DNA from: Pyrocephalus nanus
Lineage: Eukaryota; Chordata; Aves; Passeriformes; Tyrannidae
NCBI GenBank assembly: GCA_038380795.1
Contig: CM076268.1
Coordinates: 26,917,501-26,981,500, forward strand
Length of the DNA stretch: 64,000 bases
Reading direction: 5' to 3'
The notes below the pieces were generated by a model. It saw nothing but the letters and a program-made list of their open reading frames with translations, made no database searches and was not told the DNA's origin. A program made the translations under genes and the position numbers. The number at the start of each line of letters is the position of its first letter. Within the stretch, counting starts at the first letter, position 1. Shown in pieces: positions 23,422-36,400 of the stretch.

Positions 23422-25741
23422 CATAGGCCTGCAGTGAAAAACTGCAGCTTGGGTATGTGTACAGGTTATGTCTCAGGCTGCAGAGAAAGACTGATGGAAC
23501 TACTGAAACTGGTGGAGATCTACAGCTTCAGTTTCCACAGCAAAAGTTCCTCCTGCCCCCACCACTCCTCTTGGGAAGCTCTCCAGCCAGAGGGTTGCAT
23601 TTAGTGCCTGCTGGGGAAAACTGCTACAGGAGAGCAGGGAAAGTAAAATGGAAGGGAGGGACAGGAGAAAATAAGTAAAGAACATGCCCAGAAATGTTAA
23701 TAACCAGTAAAATTAGCCTCTATATGTTTCCTCAATAGTTGGATTATTTCAGCAGTTTGGCAGATGAGTTACTTGCTTTTCTACTGAAAGTGGTAGGAAA
23801 GAGTTGCATTAAGAGTGGCTGCAATGCTTTAATTTGCTCTTAATTAAATCTTACTGCATTCTATTTCACTTTTAAATTTTCCTGTGTTTATGGGTGATTT
23901 GCAATTCAGACTCAAAATTCATGCTTAAATTGCCATTTATGCATGTACTTTCTGTGGTTGCTAATGAAAATTTAACTCAGATTTGATAGCACTACTTTTA
24001 AGGAAGACCCAAGAAAAGTGTGTTGTTTGTTTGCTTTTTTTAAGAGATACAGTTGACTGGATTCAGAGCTCAAGCTGAAAATTCAAGAGCATCTATTTCC
24101 TCTTGTTATTATAATGTTATAACTCTGTCACGACATGGATTTTGGTCAGAGTTTTTCCTTTCAGCTATCAGAGAACAAAATGAATGGGGGAATAGACTAA
24201 GAGGTGTGCTTTAAAAACAAACAAAAAACCCAAAACAGAGTACTCCATGTATGTATTTGTATGTATTTTCTTTCAGTCACGAATCAGTGAAACATGAGAA
24301 AACTAGACTAAGTTCAAGCAGAGATCATTTCACTATAATTTGGCTGTTGGGCATCAGCTTCCTAAATGCTAGCCTTTGTTTTTTGTACTCATAGGTCTGG
24401 AAAAAAATTTATTTCATTTTTCTCCTGAGGAGGAGAGCAAATAGGAAATCATATGGAGAAGGTAAAAAATTAGCCATCATAGTATTAAAGACTATCAGGC
24501 TTCTGTGTAACAGCCAACTTGAGATTAAAAGGGTGTTTGTTTTTCAGTTGTGAAGAGACAAACTCATGGTCATCGTCTTGGCAGCCCACTGATAGAAGTT
24601 GTGCTTGATTTTAGCTCTTCTGTGGTCGGCTGGTTGTAATGACTCTGTTCCTGTAGCAACTCTTACCTCATATTTGCAATCCATTATACTTGGAAATACT
24701 TGTATATATTTGACTTAATGTACCCTAACGCAGCTACAGCTAGCTCAGGGCAAATCAGAAAAGCACATCTTGGCTGTAGATGAAAAAGAGGATGGTAAAC
24801 TGGATGAACTATTGAGCTTAAAGAGCCATGAGCAGTGGCACAAATCATTATAGAAGCGGTAAAACTAAGTTGATTTTGCTGGCCCAAAAAGAATGACATT
24901 TATCACCTCAAGTGAAAGAAAATCCCTGTTACCAGAACACTGCAAATGGCAGATGAACAGTCCTGAATCCAGCCAGCTTACTTGTTGATATAAAGCAGAG
25001 ATAAAAATTGTATTCTGAGAGAAGCTACTCAAGACAACCATATGGAACAGATAGGAGAGGAATATACAAACATAACTGCTATTTGCAATCCGATGAGGAC
25101 AGCCTTGAACGATCTGTATTTAGAACAAAAACAAACAGTGTTGAATTGCATTAAAACTCAGGTGATCTCTTAAGACAAAAATAACCTAATCGGATTTTTC
25201 TATCTAATGCACAACTGTGGACTTTAATGTGGACATCTACTGTAAAGAACATCTACCTTCAGTAATTTTAATGAGAAATGGATATTGTAATAGATTCCTT
25301 GGAACTAAAGATTTCAGGCAGTGTAACAGACCTATTCAAGTCAGTTTTGCATTGCTTTCTAATCCCTGTAGAAAGTTATTTATTTAAAGAAAATTTTATT
25401 TTAATAATTAAATAACACCTCTAGAGTTTTCACCTCTGTGCTTTCTCAGGAAATACTGGATGCTACTGAGCACCTACATCCTAACAAGGATTTCTGTTAG
25501 ACCACTATGAATATTTTGCAGAGCAGTTGACTCCACTTGTGCATTCCTTTCAGTGATGTATGCTTGCATTTTATGGATTACGCACTAATAAGGGAAAACA
25601 TCATTTTTAAAGGGGGAAAATCCTATTTTATGTCTCATTTTGAAGATCAGGGTTGTAATTTAAACACTATGGTAACAAAAAAATGCAGCCACTGAAATTC
25701 ATGGATAAAATGCAGCCAAAAAAGTAAGATGAGAATTAGCC

Positions 25742-25754
25742 GGGGGGGGAGGGG
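25742..25754 (+). repeat. G-run (G8 A G4)
   Basis: Eight Gs, one A, then four Gs in AT-rich surroundings. Too short for a four-tract quadruplex without borrowing from neighbours. Confidence 0.7.
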
Positions 25755-26050
25755 TGCATATTGACACCTCTGTCAGGGTATGGGTTTGGTGGAGCAACAG
25801 CTTATTTCTGTGGCCCAGTGGCCAAAGAAGAACATCTCTCCTTAATGGTCAAACACAGCTAGACTTAGTGGCTTCCAAATTTGAATCAGCATTGGAGAGC
25901 AGAAGGCCAATATAAACTGACCAATAATGCTCACCTTGTATGACCAATTCCCTCAGTTCATCTCAACTACAATATCTGGAGTGATGTTTTTTACATTTAC
26001 TTTAATGGCTGGCTAAAAAAGTGTAGTGATGTCTCTCAGGGCTCGTAGTT

Positions 26051-26127
26051 TTCTGGAGTGTTTTTTGAGTGGGATTTTTGGTTTGGTTTTTTGAGGGTGT
26101 TTTTTGGTGGTGGTTTTTTGGGGTTCG
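26051..26127 (+). repeat. G/T-rich low-complexity tract
   Basis: About 77 bases are nearly all G and T, built from units such as gttttttgg, ggtggtgg and ttttttgggg. The minus strand is correspondingly C/A-rich and gives a spurious Pro/Lys ORF (26036-26260). Three or more GG/GGG groups could stack, so a G-quadruplex or R-loop-prone element is possible. Confidence 0.75.
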
Positions 26128-27091
26128 TATAAATGTGCAGTGGTGCTTGGTATACGTCAGCTAAACAGAGAGGAAAAGTCACCTGGGGAAACCTTGGCAG
26201 ATTCTGGCTGGAAGCCAATTTCAAAAATTTTATGATCACAGATTTGTTGCAGAGAATCAAATAAACGGTAGACAGAGCATCCAGAAGCAGAATGAATTAA
26301 CCTCTCTTAAATTCCATCAGGAAACCCAGGGAAGAAAAGCCAGGGAAGTTTGCCTTCCCTTTAAAGCTCTACTAGAATGAATCTTTTATGATGGGTGGCT
26401 GCAACATCTTTCCAGATGATAATGTATGTATAAACTCCAGGTTTTTAAGGCAGAGAAAATGGGGCCTAAACAAGAATAAGCTCAGGATGCCACTTGCACT
26501 GATAGTTACCTGTAAATATTCCCCTGGGACATGAAGTACAGTTCTACTCTGTGAGTAATGGTAAAGCCATCATTTGAAAGTTGAGGGGGGCGGTGGGGTG
26601 TGTAGTGTTTGTTCTCAGAGTACTGAAATCTAGAGTGACTCCAGTCGTGGGAAACCCAGAATCCTTCCTTCTGCAGCAGGCAGGGACTGAATAGCACAAC
26701 AAGGAACAGGCTACAAACACTTGTGCGAATGTAGAGAGAGAGAGACACTTCAGTGAAAATATGCAGGAAAAATTAACAGCTTAGAAAAAAGCTCCTTTTT
26801 TGTCCTCCTTGTAGAAAATGTGCTTAGTAATAGGTTCATTTTGACTTCTAAAGGAATTTCTGTCAAATACAATTATCAGGGAAGACTACAACTGTGAAGG
26901 TATCAAAGCCATGTTTGCAGAAATCAGCCTTCAGAGCACTTTGAGATGGAAGATATTTGTCAGTTTTCTTTACATGTCATTTCATGTTTCTTTTCTTTAT
27001 GAATTTTCCAAGTGTGTTACATGCTGTCTGTTTAAAGATGAGAATGCTCCGGCAGTTTTCTTTTTGTAAAAAATGCCTGTGACAGCTGCAT

Positions 27092-27118
27092 TGTATTTAT
27101 TTATTTATTTATTTATTT
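27092..27118 (+). repeat. TTTA microsatellite
   Basis: About six units of ttta in a row, ending in ttttctctg. Confidence 0.85.
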
Positions 27119-29055
27119 TCTCTGTCTTTGGTTGAAAAGAAAGGCAGGAAAGTGGAACAAAGCACAGGAATAAAGCAGCCTGTCACACTGAAAAATCTCA
27201 GAAACGTAAATAATGAACTTTATTTACTAGGTAATTCTCTTTGATACTCTTGGTTTTTTTTATATTTTTAACAGCTTTCACTTAAGACGATGTTGCCAAA
27301 ATACAAGGGAAATGTTTGTCTTGACATTTTTAAACTGAAAGAAACATCACATTTGCTTCAACAGACAACCAGGTTTGAAGGCATGTCAAAAATATTTTGA
27401 ATGCTATTAGAAAAGCAAATGCTTTTCTTCCAAGCATATGAAGACTTCTTTAATTTATGTTCTGGATAAGACCAGGATGGTATCAAGAAATGTGCATTAT
27501 TTGCTACTTTTACTTTTGCATGGCATGTGTATTCGATCTGTTCATGAGACTTTAAAGGACTTTGGTGTTACACAGATCAAATATTGGTAGCCACTCTATA
27601 CGCAGATCTATTCTTATCTCTTTGTAACCCACCACAACAATGACTCCTGGCTGATGAACTGAACGTTAATTTAAGCATGTTTAAAGGAAAAAAGAGATTA
27701 AATTGATTTTTCCCGGTTTTTTTGACTACTCATTAGCCCACAACTCAAATGCTCACTGCATAATCTAATGAAAATTGTCATCATTTGGCTGTAAGAGGAA
27801 TGACCCACTGAATTAAAATTAGGAAGAACTCTGAATTGCTTCCAGCTGTTCTTGCAGTGGGCCACCATTTCTAATGATGAGTCAAGTCTCCAGGTATGCT
27901 GGCAGAGCAGAAGCAGAGAGGGTGGATTGTGTTTGCAGGAAAGCATGTGTTATTTAAGAGAGGTGTTTGGTGACTTGTGTTTTAGAGCTGCAGTCAGAAT
28001 GTCTTCATCACTGTTGTGCCAGTTAAAGTGCTGTTCAAATTATTTTAGGGGAAGCATGTCATGTTTGGTTTAAGGGCCGGAAGCAGGAGCTCTGAGCTAT
28101 TTCCATTATGTAAAGTTTTCCCAGTGGAAATAGCAAGTCACACTGCTACTGCACTCTTACCCAGCTCTCCTGTGCTCTCCAGTGCCATCAGCCCCCCTGG
28201 GTAGATGTGTAGAATCCAGTGGGGTCTGGACAGGACTGTGAATGTGCAGAGGAGGAGGATTCTCGATAACCAAAGTGATGAGCAGAAGATTTTTTCCATC
28301 CATGACTTCGTACTGAATTAATAAAGTTTGAAGAGAACAGCTAAAAACCTGCTGCCATATTAAATAATTTGTGAATTATATTTTTTTTTCTTGGGGGGAA
28401 AAAAAAAAAGTCTTGTTCAGTCTTTAAATCCTGTAAGCATCCTTTTGCTAGAGGCATCAAGTTCTTTTCTCCTCTAAAATTCAAGTGTGATTTGCTCACG
28501 CTCAAAGCTGCAGAGGAATAACCTGTTCCTTCACCAGGCAAAACTTCCACCATGTATTTTGTAGTGTCAGTTCAGTGATATAAGTGAAGAGGATACGTGA
28601 CAAAGCAGGAGGCAGAATCTATTGCTCATACTTCAGGATGTAAATCAGTCAAAGATAACTTCAAGTGGGAAAGAAATCTCTTCTCTCTGTATTTAATGCC
28701 TGGCTATAAATTTGAGGACTCTAACTCCCTCTCATGCAGCAGTGTTGACTAATGTGTTTTTTGTATATACAAGTGTGCATTTGTCAGTTTGTTCTGCCCA
28801 CAGTACAGACATTCACAATTTTGATCACAGATGAGGACTCCCCTCTCTTGAGATTTTTTGCAAGTACAGGTTCACTTTAAAAGTCTGCAGAGGATGCTGT
28901 GGCTGTATCAAATAGCACCCAGGTGGCCAGGGAGCAGCATTCTTCACAATCCAAAATTTCCAAACGTTATTTCATAAGAAAAACAAATTCATAGTGTGCA
29001 GTTTTCTGTCTCCTTATAGGCCACTAACATCAGAAATATGATGAGAAGGACTGTT

Positions 29056-29200
29056 AATAGAATCATATAGTCATAGAATCAACTGGGTTGGAAAAGACCT
29101 CTGAGATCATCAAGTCCAACCCTTGATAGTTAAAGCTGAGTTCAGGTCACTTACTGCATTTCCTAGGTAGTACAACCACATGCTTAAAACCATCTCTCCT
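29056..29200 (-). mobile_element. CR1 LINE 3'-end fragment
   Basis: It starts with the reversed CR1 tail (tagaatcatatagtcatag), then 'aactgggttggaaaagacct', then 'gagatcatcaagtccaaccc', the classic avian CR1 3' sequence. Beyond about 29130 it diverges but keeps 'gcttaaaaccatctctcct' near the right end. Minus orientation, 5'-truncated, non-coding. Confidence 0.9.
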
Positions 29201-29424
29201 GATTATTTTTTAGGCATCAAAAGAACAGTACTCTGGAGCCCATGTGAGCTATATACAGAAGCTTCCTGAAAGAAATTTCTCTTTTAAGAGGGTGAGAAGC
29301 ACTAGGAGCCTCAATTAGAGCAGTGCAAACTGTCAGTGCTTGTATAGTAGGCTATATTAAAATGTAGTTTGTGTTGGTTCACTTTCAAGCCAAGATAACA
29401 ACCTCACAGGAAACTGGGTTTTTT

Positions 29425-29449
29425 ACATCAATTAATTAAAAATTGATGT
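29425..29449. repeat. Hairpin: 9-bp arms, 7-nt loop
   Basis: ACATCAATT (29425-29433) pairs exactly with AATTGATGT (29441-29449) around the loop AATTAAA. The AT-rich core includes TAATTA-type homeodomain sites. Confidence 0.8.
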
Positions 29450-31066
29450 GGCTCCAGTGCAGCCTAGGTAAGGAGGCACTCACCCCTCATACTGCCAGAC
29501 ACTCGATGAAACCTGCCCTGCAAAGCCAAGCAAAGGCCAAGTATCAGTCATTGCTAATTCCCTGCTGATGCTCCTGCAGGTAGCTTGTAAAGAAGATCCA
29601 AAGGCTATTTAATTTCACTGTCCCATAACAGCTTTATAATAAGCTATGTGCTTCTGTAATAATTTACTGGTTTAATTACATTTTGTTGTTCAGGCTAAAA
29701 AGATAAGAAATAAAAAAGCTTATGGGCATATTCCGCTTTAGTGCTTAGCTTTTTTAAGGCTGAGGGAACAGGATAGGAGGGGCACAAAAAAAGAGAGAAC
29801 CAAATCTCACTGGCTCGAACCAGAGCTGTGGGGTGGGTGAACACATGCAATCATTAAATATTTTCCTATCACACATGAACCCTAAAAGCAACTTCCTACA
29901 CATGTGAAATTCCTACAGTACAAAGTGGAACAGTGGCACGAATAATGGGTAGCAGGCTCTGGGAAAGGTCTTTATGATTTCATAGCTGTAGCTCGGTAAA
30001 TTGCAGCCTTGCTCCTTCAGGTTTCTCAGCAGCTGATGGGAGTGGGATGGCACTATGATAGGGTTTGACAGACTGGGCTGTTTTTTTTCATGGAGATCAT
30101 CTGTCCTCTCCCTCCCCTGGTTCAGCAGTGGTAGAGCTAAAAAGTGTACAGCCTGAGGTGATGTGGTTTCTGCTGAAAGGCTTGATCCCTTCTGGGATGT
30201 CACAGCATTTCTAAGTGCTGCTGTAACTGTTCTGCTGTGTATCACCACTGCACCATAAACTGCTAATGTGTGATGGGTGTTTATTGAGGGTGTTGTGTAG
30301 CTGCAAGGAGAAGTTTACCTATGGGAAGAATTGCTACTTAGTTCATTAGTACTGTAGATGTTATTTAAAAAAAATATTAAAATCCCGTTGGCACAGACTG
30401 CAGGATTTGGCTAAACAACATGTCAGTTCATTTCCAAATGCCTTGTACACCCAAAGTTATTTTTGTCCAGCTGCTTCCTGCAGATCCAACTTGAACAGTC
30501 AGAAATAAAACCAAAATTCAGTGCACCAGCAGCATGCTACTGGGACTTACCTCTGACTTATTCAGGTAAATATCTTCTGAAGGCATGTACATAAGGTGTA
30601 GGGGAGAGGGAACAGCCAGTGTAGATATGGGGAGATATTAAAAAACTTTTTGATAAAGCTAAGAGAATCCCTGTCTTTGGGCCACACACAACATTGTTTC
30701 TTTGTAAACTGTTTAAGGAAAAATCTGAAGATCCTTTATTTGTAACTAGCAAGTGAGGGTTCCATAATTTATATTCAGTTCTGATTTTCAAGAACTATTT
30801 AATTCTACAGTTGATAGGACTTCTGCATATGAAAATTTAAGCATATACTCATGTGCTAGAACAGCTTCCCTGCATTGGAGACTGGCCCCTAAGTGCATTT
30901 CAGGCCAGGAATTGTTCCCTGTGTGCATGCAGTTATGCCTCAGAGAAGAAACCTCATCAGATGGGACTGGATTTTGTTTCATGGCTGGATTAGGAAGAGT
31001 AAAGGGGTGTGTTCACAAATCATAGTGATGTTCAGGATTAAAATAAGTTTAAAGATCAGAGAATTT

Positions 31067-31084
31067 AAAAAAAAAAAAAAAAAA
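31067..31084 (+). repeat. Poly-A (18)
   Basis: Eighteen As after agagaattt. No AATAAA lies immediately upstream and no parent gene is recognised. Confidence 0.8.
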
Positions 31085-33230
31085 GACTAGGACGCTTATT
31101 ACTTATGATGCTCTTGGGGAGGAGAGAGCTATTGGAGCTCAGACTTTTTCAGGCACTTTTGGGTTTGACCGTTCCTTTTGCGCTCCTCTTGGCTTGTGCT
31201 GCTGCTGCCTGTGCCAGCTGAGCTGGGGAACAGGTCAGGCATGAGATCCCTGTCCTTCTCTGCTGTCGTGCTTGCCAGCATGTACTCAGCCCTCCCTGCT
31301 AGTGTACTGACTAAGGCATCACAGCCTGATGAATTCTAAGCAAGAACCCAGGGAAATCACTCAAAGGATACCTACTGACAGCAGGAAGCTCTTGATTGCA
31401 TTGTTCCTGAGTATACTGGTCAGGGTTTTGTCTGCTTTACTCTTTTTTTCTCTCTCCATGTTAATGTCCGTTCACCATGGGTATTATGAGGAGCTGGAGT
31501 GCAAACATAGGAGTCTGTAATAAACCTGAAGTTCCAGGATATGTTTTTGCTAGAAAGGGAACAACAAAACCTTTTCTTTTGAAGTAGCTCATCTGAGCTT
31601 TTAGCAATCAGAGGGAGATTTCTTTTAGAAAGCACAACAAGGACTCTTGCTTTGTATCAGAGCAGGGAGGTAGCTGTTGGTCAGCTGAGCTGTGCTGCTG
31701 CTTGCCTGCAGACCTGCTTGATAACCAGAGGGATTGCCACTGTGCTGCTGGCTCCCCTTGCCGGGTTCCTTGACACCCAGCACATTCCCAGAGTATTTTC
31801 CTGTAACTCCTCTCATGCACTGGTACCTGAGGACCCTTCTCTCTGATGCAAACCTACTCTTCTGCAAGTTTCTGCAGCTTTTTTCAAATTGGTTGCCAGT
31901 TGTGACCTGAGTGGAGATATTTAAGGGAGCAGAGTTCCATCACCACAGGCTTGTCTGGGACAAAGCTCATGACGGTAGGAAGCCAAGGGTCAGTATATTA
32001 AAGCAGAATGCAATAATGCATTCAGTTGGCAGGCTATCTTGATTTTCATATAAATGCAGAGAATTATATTTGACTGTGCACCTTTCAGGCATGTGAAATG
32101 CTAACGGTAAAATAATTTTTGTCACTTTATGTTTTGATTCAGTTGTTTGATAAACGGAATTCTCTCTGGCATTCTTGCCATTCTGTCCTGCTAACCTATG
32201 TTTGAGCAGGGATAATTTTAATTGGAATTAATGACTACCAATGGCACTTATGCAGGTCCTTGGCTCAGTCCTGGAAACCTGAATTACTAAAATCGTCGGA
32301 GATGTTTAAAATGCCCCGTACTGCAAAATAATAATAGTCAAACGTTTAGCCTGTGGTTCTGAGCTAAAAAAGGATCTTTAGCTCCTCTTTCATATATATC
32401 CTTAGCCAGGTCCGCAGTTGTATCACTGAACCTCATTCTAATAAGAGATTTTGTTGGTAATAGCATGCTGTCAGAGCCTGAGTGTTTGTTGTTTGTTTTT
32501 GTTTTGTTTCAGCCACTTTTCAATTGTATAAATGGCATGATTTGCCCTAAATTCCTTTGATACTTCCAGATTCCTGACCATTACAAGCATCATGCTGGCC
32601 TTATTTCAAGCAAGCTTTATGATAAATGTTATGTTAAATTTCTGAATTTCCTTTATGTAATTCTTACATTTGTTCATGTATTATTAATGAGTATGAATTA
32701 ACATCCTAGAAGATGATATATTTGCCATCTTACCATATTTTTATTTCTTAGAAGTGAGAAAAGGGCATAGATCACAGGTTACTATGCACAGATAAATGAA
32801 TTGCAACTCAGAGGGAAGAGTCATAAACTGTAACAATCTTCTCCTTTACCACAGCACTGGCTGGGATGGTGGTGCATGGCGGAAGTTGGGCCACTGCTGA
32901 TCTCACCTGGAGCTGGTGTTGAGCTGGGAATTTCCTATTGCAGGTACTCAGTGCAGGAAGTGGTGGGACTGCTCCAGGCAGCCCCTGGAGCTGTCCCAAG
33001 GCATATGGACTGATTCTTGGGGAGTGTAGTCTTGGTCACTTCAGAACTTGTAATGAGGTTGTGGAGGTGTATGTGCTAAGTACAAAAATTTATCAGTCCA
33101 TTGTTTTTGCACTGTTGATAATATTTGCATGGAGACATGATGTGCCTGGACTTGTGTGCAGGCAGAGCCCTGCAGGGTGTGTGTCCCTCGAGGATGGCAG
33201 GCAGGGCTGGGCAAAAGTGAGACACTTGTA

Positions 33231-33445
33231 ATGGAATCACAGAATATGCTGAGTTGGAAGGGATCCACAAGGATCGAGTGCAGCTCCTGGCCCTGCACGA
33301 GACCATCCCCAAGAGTCACACAATGTTGCCTGAGAGTATCACCCAAATACTGAACTCTATCAGGCTTGGTGCTGTGGCAACTTCCCTAGGGAGCCTGTTC
33401 CATCTCCCAACCACCCTCTGGGTGAAGAATCTTTTCCTATTGCTT
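33231..33445 (-). mobile_element. CR1 LINE 3'-end fragment
   Basis: The longest CR1 copy in the window. From the left it shows 'cagaatatgctgagttgg', 'gatccacaaggatcgagtgc', 'cagctcctggccctgcac', then the 'gggagcctgttccatctccc' and 'accctctgggtgaagaat' blocks. Read on the minus strand this is the CR1 3' region. It shares an identical 26-base segment with the plus-strand copy at 40230-40255, so both belong to one subfamily. No intact coding frame. Confidence 0.92.
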
Positions 33446-36400
33446 GTATGTAGCGGCTGCTATGGTCTGTTTGTGGGCTGTGGTGACAAGAGACATCAGC
33501 GACTATACAGCTGAAACTTGAACTTGGACAACAGTGGGTGATAACTTGCAGGAAACAGGCAGAAAGATGTATCTGCCAGGATGAGCATTATCTTGAATGA
33601 AAAGCAGTGCCTCTCTTCAGCAACCACGGTGGCAGGACAGGACTGCCAAGGCAGTTCTCAGCCTTAACAAATGATTTCCCACTAACAGTACTTATCTTGT
33701 ATGAGTGGCTTTTTACTATCCTGTAAGTGTTACTCCTCGGTAACAGAAACAAGCTGACTTTCCATAGATAATGCCATTGTGGGTACTGTATCTGTGGGTG
33801 GGAGGGGCCCACGCTCTGAATGGGCTATGGGTCTGTTTCTGGAGAATGCAAGGTGCTGTTTTATTGGGATGCTGCAAGATTTCTCTCTAGTGGGGAGTAC
33901 TCAGAACAAGTGCAAACTTCACCCTGCCCCCTGTTTACAGAGTATCGAGGTTCCCAGGAAATCTTTGCTTCGGGAGTACCAAGGAACACTTTCTGTAATG
34001 AAATACATTCCCAAGGCATTTGAGCCACAGAACTGAGCTCATTGCCAGCTTCTCTGCTACTGCTTCTCAAACTTGTTTTAAATTTCATTGTTCCTAGTAT
34101 ATAATGCAAAAGAGGCACATCAACAGTATAATAAATCTTTTCTTATCTCTAAAATTCTTTTCCTGTTGCCTTGTTCCCAGAAGATACTGCTGCTGTTGTG
34201 ACAACTAAATAGATAGAATATCCTTGGAGTTCAAATATGACTCATGGTATGTTAACTTACTAATACAGTAAACCTAAAAGGAAAGAAAGGAAAAGACAAT
34301 AGATTGCTTTTTCAATGTATTTCTTCAGGTTGCTTGATGTTAAATAATGCAAATAGTATATAATTGTAAGTTGGGGGTTTTTTTACTCAGAAAACTACCT
34401 GTCTAAAGAGAATCTAAACTTCTCCTTTTAACAAAAACAATTTTATTTTGCTGAGAGGGTCTTGTAATCACATTTTTCATTTCCCTGTCCCCTAATATTA
34501 ATTACAGGATTTTGCATAATGGGGAAATCCATTAGATTCTAATTTACACAGAAATTCAGCTTGTGTTATGTGAAAAAGTTTTTCTTTTGTCAGATGATTT
34601 TTGTTCTTGTAAAAGGGAATATGGAGAATATGAAGGCATTTCATTCTCTTTTATGGAATACGAAGGAAGATACGGAATGACAAAAAGGAAACACTGAATT
34701 TCCAGTGGAAGTCCTCGTAGTGTGGGCACCTGCCTTTATTGCTGCATCACCACTGCAGACAATGAAACATGGACTCTAAGTAGTGAAGATTTCTGTTTCC
34801 AGACTGTGGACTCTTTTATAAAATGCTACCTATTACAAAAAACACATATAGTGTGCCTTGTCCTCTGCTCATTACTTACATATGGTATTTGTCACTCCTG
34901 ACCACTTGTCTGCTGAATTTTCTTTTTCCTAGGAATGTTTTATATTTGCCATGTATCACTGGACAGAGCCTTCATTCAGTGCCTTCTCTTTCAAAGTTTC
35001 CAACCCCAGAAGACCCAGTAGAAACATATGTGAGAATCATTAGGAAGATTACCCAGGTCCATTCATACAGGAGAATAAATCACACAAGTCTCTTCCAGTT
35101 TTCGACTTTATCAAGCATCAGCATCCTTCCTTTACTTCTCATGTTAAGAGAGACAGGCAGACACAGCGTGTTTGGCTCTGTTCTGCTCCTCTGGCTCATC
35201 TTTCCCGATGTTTTCCTGAACCATGAACTAAATTTCAAATAATAGGATTGTTTATATGAAAGGCTATGTCTTTACATGAGTAGAAGCCATGAATTTGGAT
35301 GCCTTTAAAATGGCTCAGTGGCATTTCATGTTCTTTGTTCTCTGGACAGAAATTCAGGATCTTCCATTTCTAAATCTGATTTCCAGCTAAAATACGAATG
35401 TGTCACGTTGACTGATCACTCTTGGAAGTTTATATGCTTTTAGAGTTAAAGGTGTGAATGATTAATGCTTTTGCTGTGCTTGGCTATGAATCATTATATG
35501 ATGCCCTGATTTTCCTTTCTAAATTTCTGTAGCTGTAGCAAATATGGTGTTTAAGGGAGAGGGGAGGAAAGAGAGTAGATTATGACCTTCCTATTAGTTG
35601 CACTTCAGATAAAGTAATATTCTTGCAAGGACATGATTCTGTTTGAGTTTCTACCTACCCTGTGAACTGTGGCAAAGTACAGAATATCACCTGCAGGCTT
35701 TTGGAAGTATATCCAAACATAAAAGTCTTGAAAGTGGGAGCAGCAGACCAAGCTGTCAAGATTTAGGTTTTAATACAATCTTTATTAACTCTAGTATTAC
35801 TTCCTCTCAAGGACAATTAGATATTTATGGGATATTCAAATGAGGTATTCCTCTGGGAATCACGTTTTTTTCCATCTGGTGACCAACATTCTTTAAAAAA
35901 CCCTGAATGTGTCTTGCCTCCCTCTTTTGTGGAGCAGAGCGAGTCCTGCTGTGGGACCCTGCTCCTTGCAGTCCTCTCACCTGACCTTCTTTGGCCTTTG
36001 CTGGGAAATGAGCTTCCTGGTGTAGTTATCAAAAAAATGCATAAAGTTGATGGCAGATGTGTTCAGAGTGTTGTCTAGACCTTGAGAGGCGGTGTTGTCT
36101 ATCCTGTGTGCAAGTAACTCCTTCAAATTAGTGATATGAAAACAACAGGGCATGACTCATCCAAGTACAGGCATCTACACTTTAAACAAAATGCGTTTTC
36201 CCAAACAGCCACCCACATTTTGCTTGATTCATCTGCTTGGGTGCCATTTGAACATCCCAACAGCAGAAAGTATTACCTTTCTTTTGCTGTCTGAGCCCTT
36301 AACTGGGGCATCTGATGGGACAGATGCAGTCTGGGAGGGACAAGGTACCGGGGGAGATGCTTCACCTCTGCTGCCAATTTAAATCAGACCAAACAGGAGA

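Larger units (their letters stand above)
9353..29055. other. Long non-coding stretch between CR1 copies
   Basis: No gene is established. Contents I could recognise are: a microexon-like interval at 9683-9715; exon-like intervals at 10994-11120 (-), 13064-13104 and 13231-13270 (+) and 22943-23000 (-); a GC-richer patch at 12260-13270; a 26-bp inverted repeat at 15246-15271; TA, TTTA and G/T-rich simple repeats; and poly-T at 23405-23421. ORFs of 100-121 codons at 12542-12844, 13078-13422, 18401-18730, 19056-19373, 19763-20092, 21584-21943 and 21765-22130 show no family features and overlap one another in frame-shadow patterns. Confidence 0.6.
29201..33230. other. Non-coding stretch
   Basis: No gene is supported. 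It contains a hairpin at 29425-29449, an A18 run at 31067-31084 and small GC-richer patches near 31180-31320 and 31660-31800. The ORF at 29913-30248 (minus, 111 codons) shows nothing recognisable. Confidence 0.55.

Noticed and set aside
32485..32512. Strong acceptor-like tract (gtttgtttttgttttgtttcag)
   Set aside because: No good donor within a plausible exon length downstream; simple T/G sequence often mimics acceptors.
33041..33514. Several ORFs on both strands around 33.0-33.5 kb
   Set aside because: They run through the CR1 fragment at 33231-33445 and its GC-richer flank; the open frames are by-products of the repeat.
34823..35242. 139-codon plus-strand ORF as a gene
   Set aside because: Composition resembles AT-rich non-coding DNA, and no motif or exon boundary supports it.
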